Translations under genes and position numbers: made by a program
Assembly (NCBI RefSeq): GCF_004795855.1
Contig: NZ_CP039252.1
Span: 2,542,001-2,606,000 of the forward strand
Length of the DNA: 64,000 nucleotides
DNA from: Hydrogenophaga sp. PAMC20947
GTDB taxonomy: Bacteria > Pseudomonadota > Gammaproteobacteria > Burkholderiales > Burkholderiaceae_C
Reading direction: 5' to 3'
Shown here: one piece after another, positions 51,248-61,611 of the stretch
Position numbering within the stretch: the stretch's first letter is position 1
Layout: each line of letters begins with the position of its first letter
The notes under the pieces: generated by a model
Seen by the model: the letters and a program-made list of their open reading frames with translations, nothing else
Told to the model about the DNA's origin: nothing
Databases searched by the model: none

Positions 51248-52159
51248 ATGAAAAACCCCGCCATTCGCCTCAAAGCAACCGCTGTCATCGCCGCCATCGG
51301 TGCAATGTCGTTTGCCTCTACCGCCTTCGCCAGCGACTTGACCACCGAAATCGGTGCGCGTTACTGGCACTCCAGCGGTGGTCCCGAGTACACCCTCTAC
51401 GGTGGTATGAGCACCGCCGACGGTGCGGTGTCGGCGCTGCAGTACAAATCCAAGAACGTGGGGTCGCCTGAAGTGTTCTTCCGCGTGGACCACACCAGCG
51501 GCGTGTTCGTCAAAGGTATCTTGTCGGGCACGGGCACCAGCAACAGCGGCGTGGAATACGACGAAGACTTCGAGCCAGAAACCGACCCCTATTCCCGCAC
51601 CGAAACAAGCCTGCTCAAGAGCGAAGTCAAGTACGGCTCTGTGGACCTGGGCTACGGCGTGACGCGTGGCGCCCTCCGCGTGGGTGGCTTTGTGGGCTAC
51701 GCCAAGTGGAATGAGACGTACCGCGCTTATGGTTGCACCCAACTGGCAACTTCGGACATCTGCTCACCCGGCGATGTGGGAGACAACGAACTCGGCATCA
51801 CCGAAACCGACAAGTTCACCGGCCCACGCATCGGCGTGACGGCGGATTTCGCGGTGAACGACAAACTCACCCTTTCGGGCGAGGCTGCCTACTTCAAACC
51901 TGACCACAAAAACACAGACAACCACCACTTGTCTGGATTGGGCCTGACCCCCGGCAATGGCAACGGCAGCGGATCACAGATCAGCATCGCACTGCAATAC
52001 TTGATCACCCCGGCACTGAGCATCGGTGCCGGCTACCGTGTGTGGTCGGTGTCGTCCGACATCACCACGGGCATCACCGAGCAGGCGTCTGAGAACCAGC
52101 TGGAAACCTACAAGACGAAGCGCAAAGGCATGTTCCTGCAAGCGGCGTACCGTTTCTAA
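51248..52159 (+). CDS. outer-membrane beta-barrel protein (omptin-like / Protochlamydia OMP-like)
   Basis: A 303-residue protein with a signal peptide (AMSFASTAFA) and alternating barrel strands ending in Phe (LQAAYRF). EIGARYWHSSG, RVDHTSGVFVKG, VDLGYGVTRG, VGGFVGYAKWNE and a paired-Cys AYGCTQL segment match an omptin-like outer-membrane family of unknown function. Classical omptin catalytic Asp-Asp and Asp-His pairs cannot be assigned. A strong terminator follows. Confidence 0.75.
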   Translation: MKNPAIRLKATAVIAAIGAMSFASTAFASDLTTEIGARYWHSSGGPEYTLYGGMSTADGAVSALQYKSKNVGSPEVFFRVDHTSGVFVKGILSGTGTSNSGVEYDEDFEPETDPYSRTETSLLKSEVKYGSVDLGYGVTRGALRVGGFVGYAKWNETYRAYGCTQLATSDICSPGDVGDNELGITETDKFTGPRIGVTADFAVNDKLTLSGEAAYFKPDHKNTDNHHLSGLGLTPGNGNGSGSQISIALQYLITPALSIGAGYRVWSVSSDITTGITEQASENQLETYKTKRKGMFLQAAYRF

Positions 52160-52181
52160 TCCGGAACACCGCTTCCCAAGA

Positions 52182-52216
52182 AACCCCCCCGCGCTTCGGC
52201 CGGGGGTGTTTTTTTT
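52182..52216 (+). terminator. rho-independent terminator
   Basis: ACCCCCCCGCGC, TTCG-type loop, GGCCGGGGGT followed by eight T. It closes the outer-membrane protein gene. Confidence 0.85.
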
Positions 52217-52456
52217 CATGCTACGGCTCCTGCTTTGCAGCTTCGGCGCCGCATCCATTGAAACCGCAGATCGCCATCGAGCCAGCCGCGCAGGCAACCG
52301 GTAGCGGGTCGGGACGTTCATTGGGTTGCCGCGCGGATCGCTTGAAGAGTCTGGCCCCCTGCCTGGTTGGCACAATACAGCTTCGATTCGCATCCTGCAT
52401 TTCCCCTCTGCCCAGCGCAACCTCAGGGTCCAGGCCCCGAGCACATCACGCCTCCC

Positions 52457-52885
52457 ATGCCACGCATCCAGATCACCCTGCCCGATCGTTTTGTCTTTTC
52501 CACCGACATTCAGATCTACATCAGCCATGTCAACCAGGGCGGGCATCTCGACAACGCACAATTGCTGACCCTCGTATCCGAGGCTCGAGTGCGATTCTTC
52601 AAGTTCCTCGGCTACCGTGAATCTGACGTGGCGAGTCATCCCATCGTGGTCGGGGATATCGTGGCTCAATACAAATCCGAAGGCTTTCACGGCGAAACCA
52701 TGCGGGTGAGCATGGTGCCTCAAGACCACAACCCCTACGGCTTCGACCTCGCGTACCGCATGGAAGAGGTGATCTCACAGCGGGAAGTCGCGCGCGGAAA
52801 AATCGGCATTGTTTTCATCGACCGCGAGACCCGTCGCGTGGCGGCTGTTCCCGAACCGTTCCTCGCACAGCTCGCGGCCCTCTGA
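52457..52885 (+). CDS. acyl-CoA thioesterase (4HBT-like hotdog)
   Basis: A 142-residue hotdog-fold thioesterase: ISHVNQGGHLDNAQLLTLVSE is the 4HBT helix region with Asn/Asp catalytic candidates, followed by VVGDIVAQYKSEGFHGE. Substrate unknown. ATG 52457 is chosen because the hotdog begins there; the upstream frame has no features. Confidence 0.8.
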   Translation: MPRIQITLPDRFVFSTDIQIYISHVNQGGHLDNAQLLTLVSEARVRFFKFLGYRESDVASHPIVVGDIVAQYKSEGFHGETMRVSMVPQDHNPYGFDLAYRMEEVISQREVARGKIGIVFIDRETRRVAAVPEPFLAQLAAL

Positions 52886-52909
52886 TCGTGGGCCAAGCGC
52901 ACCAACCAC

Positions 52910-54178
52910 TCAGTCCGGTAAAAACAGCGCCTGCAAGTCGCTCAAAAAGTCGAAGCCCCGCTCGGTGGGCACGATCTGCTGGGTCCCGGCTTCCAGCAAG
53001 CCGCGTTCACGGGCCTGTTGCAGCCCCCGCTCCAGACTGGAAAGGGGCAAACCGGTGCGGTCCAGAAAATCTTGCACGGCAAATCCTTCACGCAAGCGTG
53101 AGGCGTTGAGCATGTACTCAAAGGGCAAAGCCTTGCGCTCAACGCCTTCCACCCCCACAACGGCATCACCGGCCATCGCCTTGACCATGTAGAGCTGTGG
53201 GTCGCGCGCCCGCACATGGCGCACCACCCGGTGTGCGAAACTGAGCTTGCTGTGGGCGCCCGCCCCGATACCGAGGTAGTCGCCAAACTGCCAGTAGTTC
53301 AGGTTGTGCCAGCACCGATGACCGGGCCGCGCAAAGGCGGAAACTTCATAACGCTGCAAACCAGCCTCGCCTGTGAGCTCCGTGATGCGGTCAAGCATTG
53401 CGTAGGCATCGTCCTCTTCGGGCAGCTTGGGTGGAAACTTGGCAAAGTAGGTATTGGGCTCCAGTGTCAGGTGGTAGATCGACACATGGGGGGGTTGAAA
53501 GCCCAGCGCCATGCGCACATCGGTCTCGCATTCAGCCAGGCCCTGGCCGGGCAAGGCATACATCAGATCCAGGTTGAAGGTGTCAAAAGACAGCGATGCC
53601 TCTTCCACTGCCGCGATGGCCTGCGCCCGGTCGTGCACGCGGCCCAAGGCTTTCAGGTAGTCGTCGTTGAAGCTCTGCACCCCGATCGACAAGCGGGTAA
53701 CCCCCGCTTGTCGAAACGCCCGAAAACGGTCTTTTTCGAACGTACCCGGGTTCGCTTCCAGCGTGACCTCTGCATCGGCCTCCAGCCTCACCAACGCCCG
53801 CACGCCACCCAGCAAGCGGTCGATCGCATCGGGCGAAAAGAGACTGGGTGTGCCGCCCCCAATGAAGATGCTGTGCACGGTGCGGCCCCAGATCAAGGGC
53901 AAGGAAGCGGTCAGATCGGCCAGCAATGCATCGATGTACGGTTGCTCTGGCAGGGCTTGTCCGGGCTGAGCGCGCGCACTCCACTCGTGCGAATTGAAAT
54001 CGCAATAGGGACACTTCTTCAAGCACCACGGCAAATGGATGTAGAGCGAGAGCGGTGGTGACCCCTTGAGCTGCAAGGTGCCCGGGCGCATCCAGTGCTG
54101 CACATCGCTCCAGTGTGGCTCGGCTTGCGCCTTGCTGCTGACAGGCAAGGCCACGCGAATAGGTTTGGGATCGATCAT
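52910..54178 (-). CDS. hemW: HemW (radical SAM, heme chaperone)
   Basis: A 422-residue radical SAM protein: YIHLPWCLKKCPYCDFNSH gives the CxxxCxxC cluster motif, then FIGGGTPSL and GVQSFNDDYLKALGR. It belongs to the HemN-like group now called HemW, a heme-trafficking protein rather than coproporphyrinogen oxidase. The N-terminal 40 residues form an extension. It is followed on the minus strand after rdgB and rph. Confidence 0.88.
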   Translation of the reverse strand: MIDPKPIRVALPVSSKAQAEPHWSDVQHWMRPGTLQLKGSPPLSLYIHLPWCLKKCPYCDFNSHEWSARAQPGQALPEQPYIDALLADLTASLPLIWGRTVHSIFIGGGTPSLFSPDAIDRLLGGVRALVRLEADAEVTLEANPGTFEKDRFRAFRQAGVTRLSIGVQSFNDDYLKALGRVHDRAQAIAAVEEASLSFDTFNLDLMYALPGQGLAECETDVRMALGFQPPHVSIYHLTLEPNTYFAKFPPKLPEEDDAYAMLDRITELTGEAGLQRYEVSAFARPGHRCWHNLNYWQFGDYLGIGAGAHSKLSFAHRVVRHVRARDPQLYMVKAMAGDAVVGVEGVERKALPFEYMLNASRLREGFAVQDFLDRTGLPLSSLERGLQQARERGLLEAGTQQIVPTERGFDFLSDLQALFLPD

Positions 54179-54299
54179 CGGGCGGGGGCTGAGGGCTGCG
54201 GCTCCAAGCCTGCCGGAGCGGACTTGGACATTCCGAAGAAGCAGTAAAACGGTCTCTGCTCCGGCATGCCAGGCACACCCATGGCGCCGCCGCGGTGTT

Positions 54300-54902
54300 T
54301 CATATGAACCAACGGTCTCGCATCAACGCCAGCATCAGTTGCGCTGCTTTGCCGCGGTGGCTGTTGGCATTTTTCATCTCGGGCGACAGCTCAGCAAAGG
54401 TTTTTCCGAATTCCGGCAGAAACATCACCGGATCAAAACCAAAGCCGCCATCTCCCACCGGCGCTTGCGTGATCAAGCCGGGCGCGCGGCCCATGGCGAT
54501 CAGCGGTTCGGGATCCTCTGCGCTGCGCAGGGCCACCAGTGTGCTCACCAGTGCTGCGCGCCGGTCGGTCACGCCTTGCAGTTGCTCCAGCAAAGCACGC
54601 ACATTGTTGTCGTCCCCTTTGGCGTAACCAAACCGGGTCGCGTAAAAAGCCGTGTCCACCCCAGGCAGGCCCCCAAATGCTTCCACGCACAAACCCGCGT
54701 CATCGGCCAACGCGGGCAAGCCGCTGACCTTGGCCGCGTGGCGGGCCTTGGCCAGGGCATTTTCAACAAAAGTGCAATGGGGCTCGGGCGCCTCGGGAAT
54801 ACCCAGATCGGCTTGGCGCACCAGCTCCACCCCCAGCGGGGCAAACAGGGCTTGCAGCTCGGCCAGCTTGCCGGCGTTGTTCGATGCCAGAACCAGTTTC
54901 AT
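54300..54902 (-). CDS. rdgB: dITP/XTP pyrophosphatase
   Basis: A 200-residue Ham1/RdgB enzyme that removes non-canonical purine triphosphates: VLASNNAGKLAELQ, LADDAGLCVEAF (catalytic Asp), and GDGGFGFDPVMFLPE. Length is normal. It lies 25 bases after rph in the same direction. Confidence 0.93.
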   Translation of the reverse strand: MKLVLASNNAGKLAELQALFAPLGVELVRQADLGIPEAPEPHCTFVENALAKARHAAKVSGLPALADDAGLCVEAFGGLPGVDTAFYATRFGYAKGDDNNVRALLEQLQGVTDRRAALVSTLVALRSAEDPEPLIAMGRAPGLITQAPVGDGGFGFDPVMFLPEFGKTFAELSPEMKNANSHRGKAAQLMLALMRDRWFI

Positions 54903-54927
54903 CTCTGTCAGCCCGATCGATGACGCT

Positions 54928-55656
54928 TCAGGCGCCCAGCGCCTGTGCCTGGAGTTTCACCAGCTCGCCAACGCCTTTTTCGGCCAACGCCAGCAAAGCG
55001 TCCATTTCCTGGCGGGTGAAGGCAACGCCTTCCGCCGTGCCCTGCACCTCCACAAAATGCCCTGCCCCGGTCATGACCACATTCATGTCGGTGTCACAGG
55101 TTGAGTCTTCCACGTACTCCAGATCCAGCAGCGGTGTGCCGTTCAGAATACCGACCGAAATTGCCGCCACGGGTCCCTTGATCGGGGTCGCTGAAATCAA
55201 ACCGGCCTTGAGCAACGTGGCCACCGCATCGGCGGCGGCCACGTAGGCGCCGGTGATGCTGGCGGTGCGCGTGCCCCCATCGGCCTGCAGCACATCGCAG
55301 TCAATGGTGATCGTGCGCTCACCCAGTGCTTTGAGATCGAACACCGCGCGCAGTGAACGCCCGATCAGGCGCTGGATTTCCTGGGTGCGACCGCTCTGTT
55401 TGCCCTTGGCCGCCTCACGCGAGTTGCGCGTGTTCGTGGCGCGGGGCAACATGCCGTACTCGGCGGTGACCCAGCCTTCGCCACTGCCGCGCTTATGCGG
55501 CGGCACCTTTTCTTCCACCGATGCGGTGCACAACACCTTGGTGTTGCCAAACTCGATCAACACCGATCCCTCGGCATGCATGGTGTAGCCACGGGTGATG
55601 CGCACAGGGCGCAAGGCATCAACGGCCCGGTTGTCGGGGCGGGTAGAAACTGTCAT
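54928..55656 (-). CDS. rph: ribonuclease PH
   Basis: A 242-residue phosphorolytic exoribonuclease that trims tRNA 3' ends: [24 protein letters not shown] opening, [15 protein letters not shown], and [19 protein letters not shown] with the catalytic Asp. Complete, normal length, first gene of rph-rdgB-hemW. Confidence 0.95.
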   Translation of the reverse strand: MTVSTRPDNRAVDALRPVRITRGYTMHAEGSVLIEFGNTKVLCTASVEEKVPPHKRGSGEGWVTAEYGMLPRATNTRNSREAAKGKQSGRTQEIQRLIGRSLRAVFDLKALGERTITIDCDVLQADGGTRTASITGAYVAAADAVATLLKAGLISATPIKGPVAAISVGILNGTPLLDLEYVEDSTCDTDMNVVMTGAGHFVEVQGTAEGVAFTRQEMDALLALAEKGVGELVKLQAQALGA

Positions 55657-55809
55657 GGAAATAACCTCAAATGGGATGATTCAATTGTCGCAGCGAACCG
55701 GGTGGTCTCACTTGCGAGGGGGGATTGGCCTCAGCTGACACGCGCTGATACCGGCGTGGCCGGAGCACACAGGCGACCCGTGCAGGCGGCCGCCGAAGCG
55801 GCACGCCGA

Positions 55810-56709
55810 TCAGGCGTTGCGTTCGGCTGTGCGGCGAATCGCTTCGTTGATTTCGGCAATCGATTTCTCGATCGCTTCGTCGTCAAGGTCTTCAATGGTC
55901 GGATCGGCCACACCCGACTGAATGGTGGAAGCAAACACGCCTTCCTCGATGTCTTCCGTGGACACCCGCGTGCTCTGAAACTCACCGGCAGTTTCCCACT
56001 CCATGGCGAGCACCGTCACATTGTCACAACGCGGGCCACCCCGCTTGAGCGCCAGCTCTACCAGCTCGGGCACCGCCTGCTCCAGTGGGTGCTTGGCCAG
56101 CTCGGCCGCAATCTCAAAATCCTTGACCGTGCCCCACAAACCGTCTGAACACAGGAGAACACGATCACCCTGCTGCAGTTGCACCGGCCCCGACAGATCA
56201 AACACCGGCTTCGCAGGCGACCCCAGGCAGGTGAACAGAATGTTGCGGTTGATGTGCTGGGTGGCTTTGCCCAGGTGGGCTTGCTGCTCCATGTAGGAAT
56301 GGTCTCGGGTGCGGGTGACCAGCTCACCATTGCGCACCAGGTACAGCCGGGAATCGCCGCAATGCACCCAATGCATGTTGCCCCGCTCCATCACCGCCGC
56401 CACCAGCGTCGTGCGCGGCGTGTCGAGCATGCCCTTTTCGGCGGCATAACGGATGATCTGGTGGTGGGCCGCCATCAGCGCACTCGACAGAAACTCCGGC
56501 ACCTCACGCACCGTGGGATTGGCGGCTTTCTGGAAATAGGCTGAAAACGTCTGCAAGGCCAGCTGCGCCGCCATCGCCCCTTCGGGGTGGCCGCCCATGC
56601 CATCGGCCAGCACGAACAGACCCGACTCCCGGGTGTAGGCATAGCCCATCCGGTCTTCGTTGCGCTCGCGGCCGCCTTGACGGCTGATCTGGTAGACCGA
56701 AAATTTCAT
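55810..56709 (-). CDS. PP2C-type protein phosphatase
   Basis: A 299-residue metal-dependent Ser/Thr phosphatase: RERNEDRMGYAY, LADGMGGHPEGAMAAQ, HWVHCGDSRLYLVR, LLCSDGLWG and CDNVTVLAM give all PP2C metal ligands. It overlaps the upstream kinase gene by four bases (ATGA) and probably reverses its phosphorylations. The C-terminal 40 residues are acidic. Confidence 0.9.
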   Translation of the reverse strand: MKFSVYQISRQGGRERNEDRMGYAYTRESGLFVLADGMGGHPEGAMAAQLALQTFSAYFQKAANPTVREVPEFLSSALMAAHHQIIRYAAEKGMLDTPRTTLVAAVMERGNMHWVHCGDSRLYLVRNGELVTRTRDHSYMEQQAHLGKATQHINRNILFTCLGSPAKPVFDLSGPVQLQQGDRVLLCSDGLWGTVKDFEIAAELAKHPLEQAVPELVELALKRGGPRCDNVTVLAMEWETAGEFQSTRVSTEDIEEGVFASTIQSGVADPTIEDLDDEAIEKSIAEINEAIRRTAERNA

Positions 56710-57713
56710 CGAAACTTGGTTCCGGCCGCAGTTGATTTCCGGGGCGACTTCTTGTTGTCGGACACGATGTTGTCAAACTGCAAACGCATTTTTTCTGCCA
56801 CGGTGAGCTTGGTGTAGCTGCGCTCAGTCTCGCGACTGAGCTCCTTTTGAAGCGCAAACACCGACTGTGGACGCGACAGTGGGTCAAGCGACATGCACCA
56901 TTCCACCACTTCGATCAGGTTGTCTGAATACACGCCGCGCAAGCGGGAGAGCGCAAGCGACAGACGGTCTTTTTCCAGTCGTTGAGGCGCGTCGTTGGGG
57001 GGGTAACCCTGCATGCTGGCGTAAATGCAAGCGCCGATCGCGTAAATATCGGTCCAGGGGCCCATGCTCGAATCGCGGCGATACATCTCGGGCGCGGCAA
57101 AGCCGGGCGTGTACATCGGGCGAATGAAATTGCCTTCTTTGCTCAGCACTTCGCGCGCCGCGCCAAAATCGATCAGCACCGCGCGGTTGTCGTCAGTGAC
57201 GAAAACGTTGGCAGGTTTGATGTCCAGATGCAGCATCTTGTGCTGGTGCACGATGCGCAGCCCGCGGAGCACCTCGTCGTACAGCGAGCGAATGGTCGAC
57301 TCGCGGAACACCTTCTGCTTTTTCAGGTCACGGGCGGTGATGATGTATTCCTGCAGGGACGAACCCTCCAGATAATTCATGACCATGTAGACGGTTTCGT
57401 TTTCCCTGAAGAAATTGAGCACGCTCACCACGGAGGCGTGAGAGATCTGGGCCAGTGCCCTGCCCTCTTCAAAAAAGCTCTTGAGCCCCAGACGGTACAG
57501 CGACAGCTTTTCGGGCTGCACCTGCGGCAACAGCTCACCAGGACCCCGGGTGGCGAGGGACGAGGGCAGATATTCTTTGACGGCCACTTGCTGGCCTTCG
57601 GTGTCCACCGCGAGGTAAACGACACCAAAGCCGCCAGCGGCGACCTTGCGAACAATGCGGTAGCCACCGATGACAGTATCGGGGGGCAGCGGGGCGGGTT
57701 TGACCTTTGACAT
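56706..57713 (-). CDS. Ser/Thr protein kinase (PknB-like)
   Basis: A 335-residue Hanks-type kinase without a membrane segment: Gly loop VAAGGFGVVYLA, Lys in VAVKEYLP, catalytic loop MLHLDIKPANVFV (Leu in place of Arg before Asp, so non-RD), DFGAAREV, and APEMYRRD. Coupled to the PP2C gene. It starts 61 bases from the divergent yicC. Confidence 0.9.
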   Translation of the reverse strand: MSKVKPAPLPPDTVIGGYRIVRKVAAGGFGVVYLAVDTEGQQVAVKEYLPSSLATRGPGELLPQVQPEKLSLYRLGLKSFFEEGRALAQISHASVVSVLNFFRENETVYMVMNYLEGSSLQEYIITARDLKKQKVFRESTIRSLYDEVLRGLRIVHQHKMLHLDIKPANVFVTDDNRAVLIDFGAAREVLSKEGNFIRPMYTPGFAAPEMYRRDSSMGPWTDIYAIGACIYASMQGYPPNDAPQRLEKDRLSLALSRLRGVYSDNLIEVVEWCMSLDPLSRPQSVFALQKELSRETERSYTKLTVAEKMRLQFDNIVSDNKKSPRKSTAAGTKFR

Positions 57714-57774
57714 AATTCGGATGGGTTCCGGAACGCCTCGTTTTGGCCCACTCCAACTGATGGGACACAGCTCA

Positions 57775-58692
57775 ATGGCAGTTTACAGCATGACCGGCTA
57801 CGCAACAGCGCAAAGCGAGGGCCCCGCGGGCGCAGACGGCAACGACGTCAAAACCGGCCTGGGATTGGAGATCCGATCGGTCAACAGCCGGTTTCTGGAT
57901 CTCACATTCAAACTCCCTGACGACCTGCGCGGCACCGAACCGGCTTTGCGCGATTTGCTGGTGGGCCGCCTCAAACGAGGCAAGGTAGAAGTGCGCGCCT
58001 GGGTCGAGGGAAAAGCCGAGCAAGGCGCCCGTGCGCCCAGCGTGGCCGATATTCAGAAGCTGGTGGGCCTTCAAGACAACGTGCGCGCCTGGCTGCCCAG
58101 CGCGGCGCCCCTCACCGTGGCCGAAGTGCTGCAGCTCTCGAGCCGCCCACAGAGCCGGCCCGGTGAGTGGCACGATCCCCTCATCGCCCTGGCCAAAACC
58201 GGGCTGGACAAGCTGCTGAGCGCGCGCGAGCGCGAAGGCCAGCGCCTGGCCGCCATGCTGCTCGACCACCTCAAGCAGCTGCGCACCCTGGCCAAAGATG
58301 CACAACCCTTGATTCCGCAGTTGGTTGAGCAACAACGCCAGCGCTTCATCGACCGCTGGAACGAAGCCCTGAGCGCATCGGCTTCAGCCACTGGCAACAC
58401 CATCACCGGCGATATGGCGCGCGACCGCGCCCTGACCGAAGCGACCGCCTTTGCGATTCGCATTGACGTGGCCGAAGAGTTGACCCGCCTCGACTCCCAC
58501 CTGGTCGAGATCGATCGCCTGTTGAAAAAAGGCGGCGACATCGGCAAGCGGCTGGACTTCCTGATCCAGGAATTGCACCGCGAAGCCAACACCATGGGGT
58601 CCAAATCCTCCAGCCTGGATCTCACCCGCATTTCGGTGGACATGAAAGTGCTTATCGAGCAAATGCGTGAACAAGTACAAAATATCGAGTGA
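57775..58692 (+). CDS. yicC: YicC family endoribonuclease
   Basis: A 305-residue YicC/YloC protein: [12 protein letters not shown] opening, [18 protein letters not shown], and the C-terminal DUF1732 region ([20 protein letters not shown], then [13 protein letters not shown]). Known in other bacteria to act as an RNA endonuclease. It overlaps the gmk start by four bases. Confidence 0.92.
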   Translation: MAVYSMTGYATAQSEGPAGADGNDVKTGLGLEIRSVNSRFLDLTFKLPDDLRGTEPALRDLLVGRLKRGKVEVRAWVEGKAEQGARAPSVADIQKLVGLQDNVRAWLPSAAPLTVAEVLQLSSRPQSRPGEWHDPLIALAKTGLDKLLSAREREGQRLAAMLLDHLKQLRTLAKDAQPLIPQLVEQQRQRFIDRWNEALSASASATGNTITGDMARDRALTEATAFAIRIDVAEELTRLDSHLVEIDRLLKKGGDIGKRLDFLIQELHREANTMGSKSSSLDLTRISVDMKVLIEQMREQVQNIE

Positions 58693-59321
58693 CCCCTTTC
58701 ATGCAATATCCCGGAAACCTGTTCGTCGTGGCCGCCCCCAGCGGGGCCGGCAAATCCAGTCTGGTCAAAGCCCTGATGGAGCTGGACACGCGTGTTGTCC
58801 CCTCTATCTCCCACACCACCCGGGCACCCCGTGGCCAGGAAGTGCATGGGCGCGAGTACTACTTCGTGTCAACCGAAACCTTTGACCAGATGGTCATCCA
58901 GAACAATTTTCTGGAATGGGCCAAAGTGCATGGCAACCGCTACGGCACCTCCAAGCACACCATCGAACAACGCATCGCCCAAGGGGCTGATGTGGTGTTG
59001 GAGATCGATTTTCAGGGCGCCATTCAGGTCAAGCGCATTTTCCCCAACGCGGTGCTGGTGTTCATCCTGCCCCCGAGCTGGGAGGAGTTGCGTTCGCGCC
59101 TGGAGCGGCGTGCGGAAGACACCGCTGAGGTGATCGAAATCCGCATCCAGAATGCCTCCTCTGAAATGGAACACGCCCACGAGTTCGACTTCGTTATAAT
59201 CAATGAGTTGTTCGAGCGGGCTTTGTTTGACCTCAAGGCCATCGTCCATGCCCAGCGGCTCAAGTTCGCCGCCCAGCGTATCGCCCGCAGCGATACCTTC
59301 AAGGCGCTCAACATTCCCTGA
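58689..59321 (+). CDS. gmk: guanylate kinase
   Basis: A 206-210-residue kinase converting GMP to GDP: P-loop [33 protein letters not shown] (GMP site) and [15 protein letters not shown] 58689 overlaps the yicC stop; ATG 58701 is the conventional alternative. Confidence 0.95.
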   Translation: MTPFMQYPGNLFVVAAPSGAGKSSLVKALMELDTRVVPSISHTTRAPRGQEVHGREYYFVSTETFDQMVIQNNFLEWAKVHGNRYGTSKHTIEQRIAQGADVVLEIDFQGAIQVKRIFPNAVLVFILPPSWEELRSRLERRAEDTAEVIEIRIQNASSEMEHAHEFDFVIINELFERALFDLKAIVHAQRLKFAAQRIARSDTFKALNIP

Positions 59322-59345
59322 ACTCAAGCTACCTGGAGCCCGAAA

Positions 59346-59549
59346 ATGGCACGCATCACCGTCGAAGACTGCCTGGAAAAGATTCCGAACCGCTTTCAGC
59401 TCGTGCTGGCCGCAACCTACCGAGCTCGCATGTTGAGCCAAGGCCACGCGCCCAAAATTGAGAGCAAGAACAAGCCCGGCGTCACCGCTCTGCGCGAAAT
59501 TGCCGAAGGAAAAGTGGGCATTGAAATGCTCAAAAAAGTGCCCCTTTGA
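59346..59549 (+). CDS. rpoZ: RNA polymerase omega subunit
   Basis: A 67-residue omega subunit: [20 protein letters not shown] is the conserved start, and [11 protein letters not shown] the second helix. It follows gmk by 24 bases. The spoT gene that usually comes next is not here; a terminator and a DUF2939 gene are. Confidence 0.95.
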   Translation: MARITVEDCLEKIPNRFQLVLAATYRARMLSQGHAPKIESKNKPGVTALREIAEGKVGIEMLKKVPL

Positions 59550-59570
59550 TCTTCTGATCATCCGCACGAG

Positions 59571-59597
59571 AAAAAGCCCGCTGACAGCGGGCTTTTT
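59571..59597. terminator. bidirectional rho-independent terminator
   Basis: AAAAAGCCCGCTG ACA GCGGGCTTTTT: symmetrical A- and T-flanked hairpin between convergent rpoZ and the DUF2939 gene; it can serve both strands. Confidence 0.9.
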
Positions 59598-59672
59598 CAT
59601 GGTCGAACAGTTACGGTTCTGCTGCACTGTTGGCCCAAGGCGGGCCAAGCGCCCGGCAAGCGCCCGAGCCCA

Positions 59673-60245
59673 TCACAGGTTTTCAGGCAAACGCAGTTCG
59701 GTCAATGTCCAATCGGCAAAGCCACTGCGCTCAAAAACCAGGCCCACCTTCACATCTTCTGGATTTTCAGGGTTTTTCGCATAAGCGACCAGCTTGTTGG
59801 GCCCTTGGCGGTCGAACGCCCACTTGGGCTTGGCTTTTTTGGGCTCGGCAACGCCAACAGCGTCCTTCACCTCACCCGGTACCACTTCGATTTCTCCTTT
59901 GGTCAAGGCGGCCATGACGAATTCGGGGCGTACCGCGGCGTCGACCAGCGGGTTGGCCAGTGCCATTGCAAAAGCCGCTCCCAGCGCCTTGAAACCCTTG
60001 CTGCTCTGCCCTTCGTTGGCATCTGACCCCATTTGCCCGGCCAACTTGGCAGCCAGTTGGCTTTTGACGCTCCGCCTGACCTTGGGGTAGTCCACCCGCT
60101 CATTGAAAGCCTGGACGTCCTTTTGCTCAGCGGCCTCGCGCATGGTGTTCAGTGTGAGGTAGGGTGAATAGTGCCAATAGCCTGCAACGCCGGCCACAGC
60201 CAGCAAGAGGGCGAAAAGCGAAGCCTTGCTCGCAATGTGGGTCAT
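59673..60245 (-). CDS. DUF2939 domain protein
   Basis: A 190-residue exported or membrane-anchored protein: leader LFALLLAVAGVAGYWHYSPY, then MREAAEQKDVQAFNERVDYP and the C-terminal WAFDRQGPNKLVAYA. Matches DUF2939; function unknown. Confidence 0.82.
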   Translation of the reverse strand: MTHIASKASLFALLLAVAGVAGYWHYSPYLTLNTMREAAEQKDVQAFNERVDYPKVRRSVKSQLAAKLAGQMGSDANEGQSSKGFKALGAAFAMALANPLVDAAVRPEFVMAALTKGEIEVVPGEVKDAVGVAEPKKAKPKWAFDRQGPNKLVAYAKNPENPEDVKVGLVFERSGFADWTLTELRLPENL

Positions 60246-60472
60246 GTGTGCTCCCTGTCGAAATGGTTGGTTACTTGGCAGAAGTGAGTAAAGTCAAACC
60301 GCATCACGCAAAGCCGCAGAACATCGATGGTGATTCAGGCGCACCCGCCCCTGCTGCCTGTCAGTGGGGGGGGAACATGCGGCATCAAATGCCACCGATA
60401 CCGAGTGGCACACAAACAGTCAAAAGCCGCCTCGAAGCCTGATGCCTCAAGGGGCCACAAGAATCGGCCCCC

Positions 60473-61585
60473 TTAAGCAGCGCCGATATTGGGCACCAAG
60501 GCGCCTGCATCCTGGCCCCCCCGTTGCGCCGCCGTGAATGCCAGCATGCGATCGATGGGCAGCAGGGCCCGCGGAATCAAGGCTGGGTCCACATGGATCT
60601 GATTCAGATGCTTCTCCAGCACTTCGGCTACGCCGGCCAGACCGTTCATGGCCATCCAGGGGCAATGGGCGCAGCTTTTGCACGTGGCGCTGTTGCCGGC
60701 CGTGGGCGCTTCAATGAAGACTTTGCCCGGATTTTGCTGGCGCAGCATGTGCATCATGCCGTTGTCGGTCGCCACGATGAACTCGGAAGCGTCCAGCTCC
60801 CGCGCCGCCTTCAGAATGGCCGACGTCGAGCCCACGGCGTCTGCCAGGCCGATCACATCGGCCGGGCTTTCCGGGTGCACCAGGACCTTGGCCTTGGGGT
60901 GCTCCCGCTTCAGCGCTTCCAGCTCAAACGCCTTGAACTCGTCGTGCACGATGCAGGCGCCGCTCCACATCAGCATATCGGCCCCGGTTTCTCGCTGGAT
61001 ATAGCCGCCCAGATGTTTGTCGGGTGCCCAAAGGATTTTGTGCCCCTTGTCCTTGAGCGCGCGCACGATGTCGAGCGCACAGCTGCTGGTGACCAGCCAG
61101 TCGGACCGCGCCTTCACGGCGGCACTGGTGTTGGCGTAGACCACCACAGTGCGGTCGGGATTTGCGTCGCAAAAAGCACTGAAATCGTCAATGGGGCAGC
61201 CCAGATCCAGCGAGCAGTTGGCATCAAGATCGGGCATCAGCACGGTTTTCTCCGGGCTCAGGATCTTGGCCGTCTCCCCCATGAAACGCACACCCGACAC
61301 CACCAGGGTCTGGGCGGCATGATCGCGCCCGAAACGGGCCATCTCCAGCGAGTCGCTCACAATCCCGCCGGTCTCGATCGCGAGATCCTGCAGATCCGGG
61401 TGCACGTAATAGTGCGACACCATCACGGCATTGCGCTCCTTCAGCAGCCGGCGGATGCGCTCTTTCAGCTCAGCGCGCTGCTTGGGGCCGGGCTCCACAG
61501 GAACGCGCGCCCAGGCGTGTTTGGTGGGGCAAGCGGGCTGTTCGTATTCGACATCAATGACGGCGCCGTCGGTCTGCGTGTTCAT
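60473..61585 (-). CDS. nadA: quinolinate synthase
   Basis: A 370-residue [4Fe-4S] enzyme that makes quinolinate from iminoaspartate and [29 protein letters not shown] (Cys), [12 protein letters not shown] (Cys) and [12 protein letters not shown] (Cys) supply the cluster ligands. It is 26 bases downstream of nadC. Confidence 0.94.
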   Translation of the reverse strand: MNTQTDGAVIDVEYEQPACPTKHAWARVPVEPGPKQRAELKERIRRLLKERNAVMVSHYYVHPDLQDLAIETGGIVSDSLEMARFGRDHAAQTLVVSGVRFMGETAKILSPEKTVLMPDLDANCSLDLGCPIDDFSAFCDANPDRTVVVYANTSAAVKARSDWLVTSSCALDIVRALKDKGHKILWAPDKHLGGYIQRETGADMLMWSGACIVHDEFKAFELEALKREHPKAKVLVHPESPADVIGLADAVGSTSAILKAARELDASEFIVATDNGMMHMLRQQNPGKVFIEAPTAGNSATCKSCAHCPWMAMNGLAGVAEVLEKHLNQIHVDPALIPRALLPIDRMLAFTAAQRGGQDAGALVPNIGAA

Positions 61586-61611
61586 GTGGGTTGCACTCCG
61601 TTCAACAAGCT

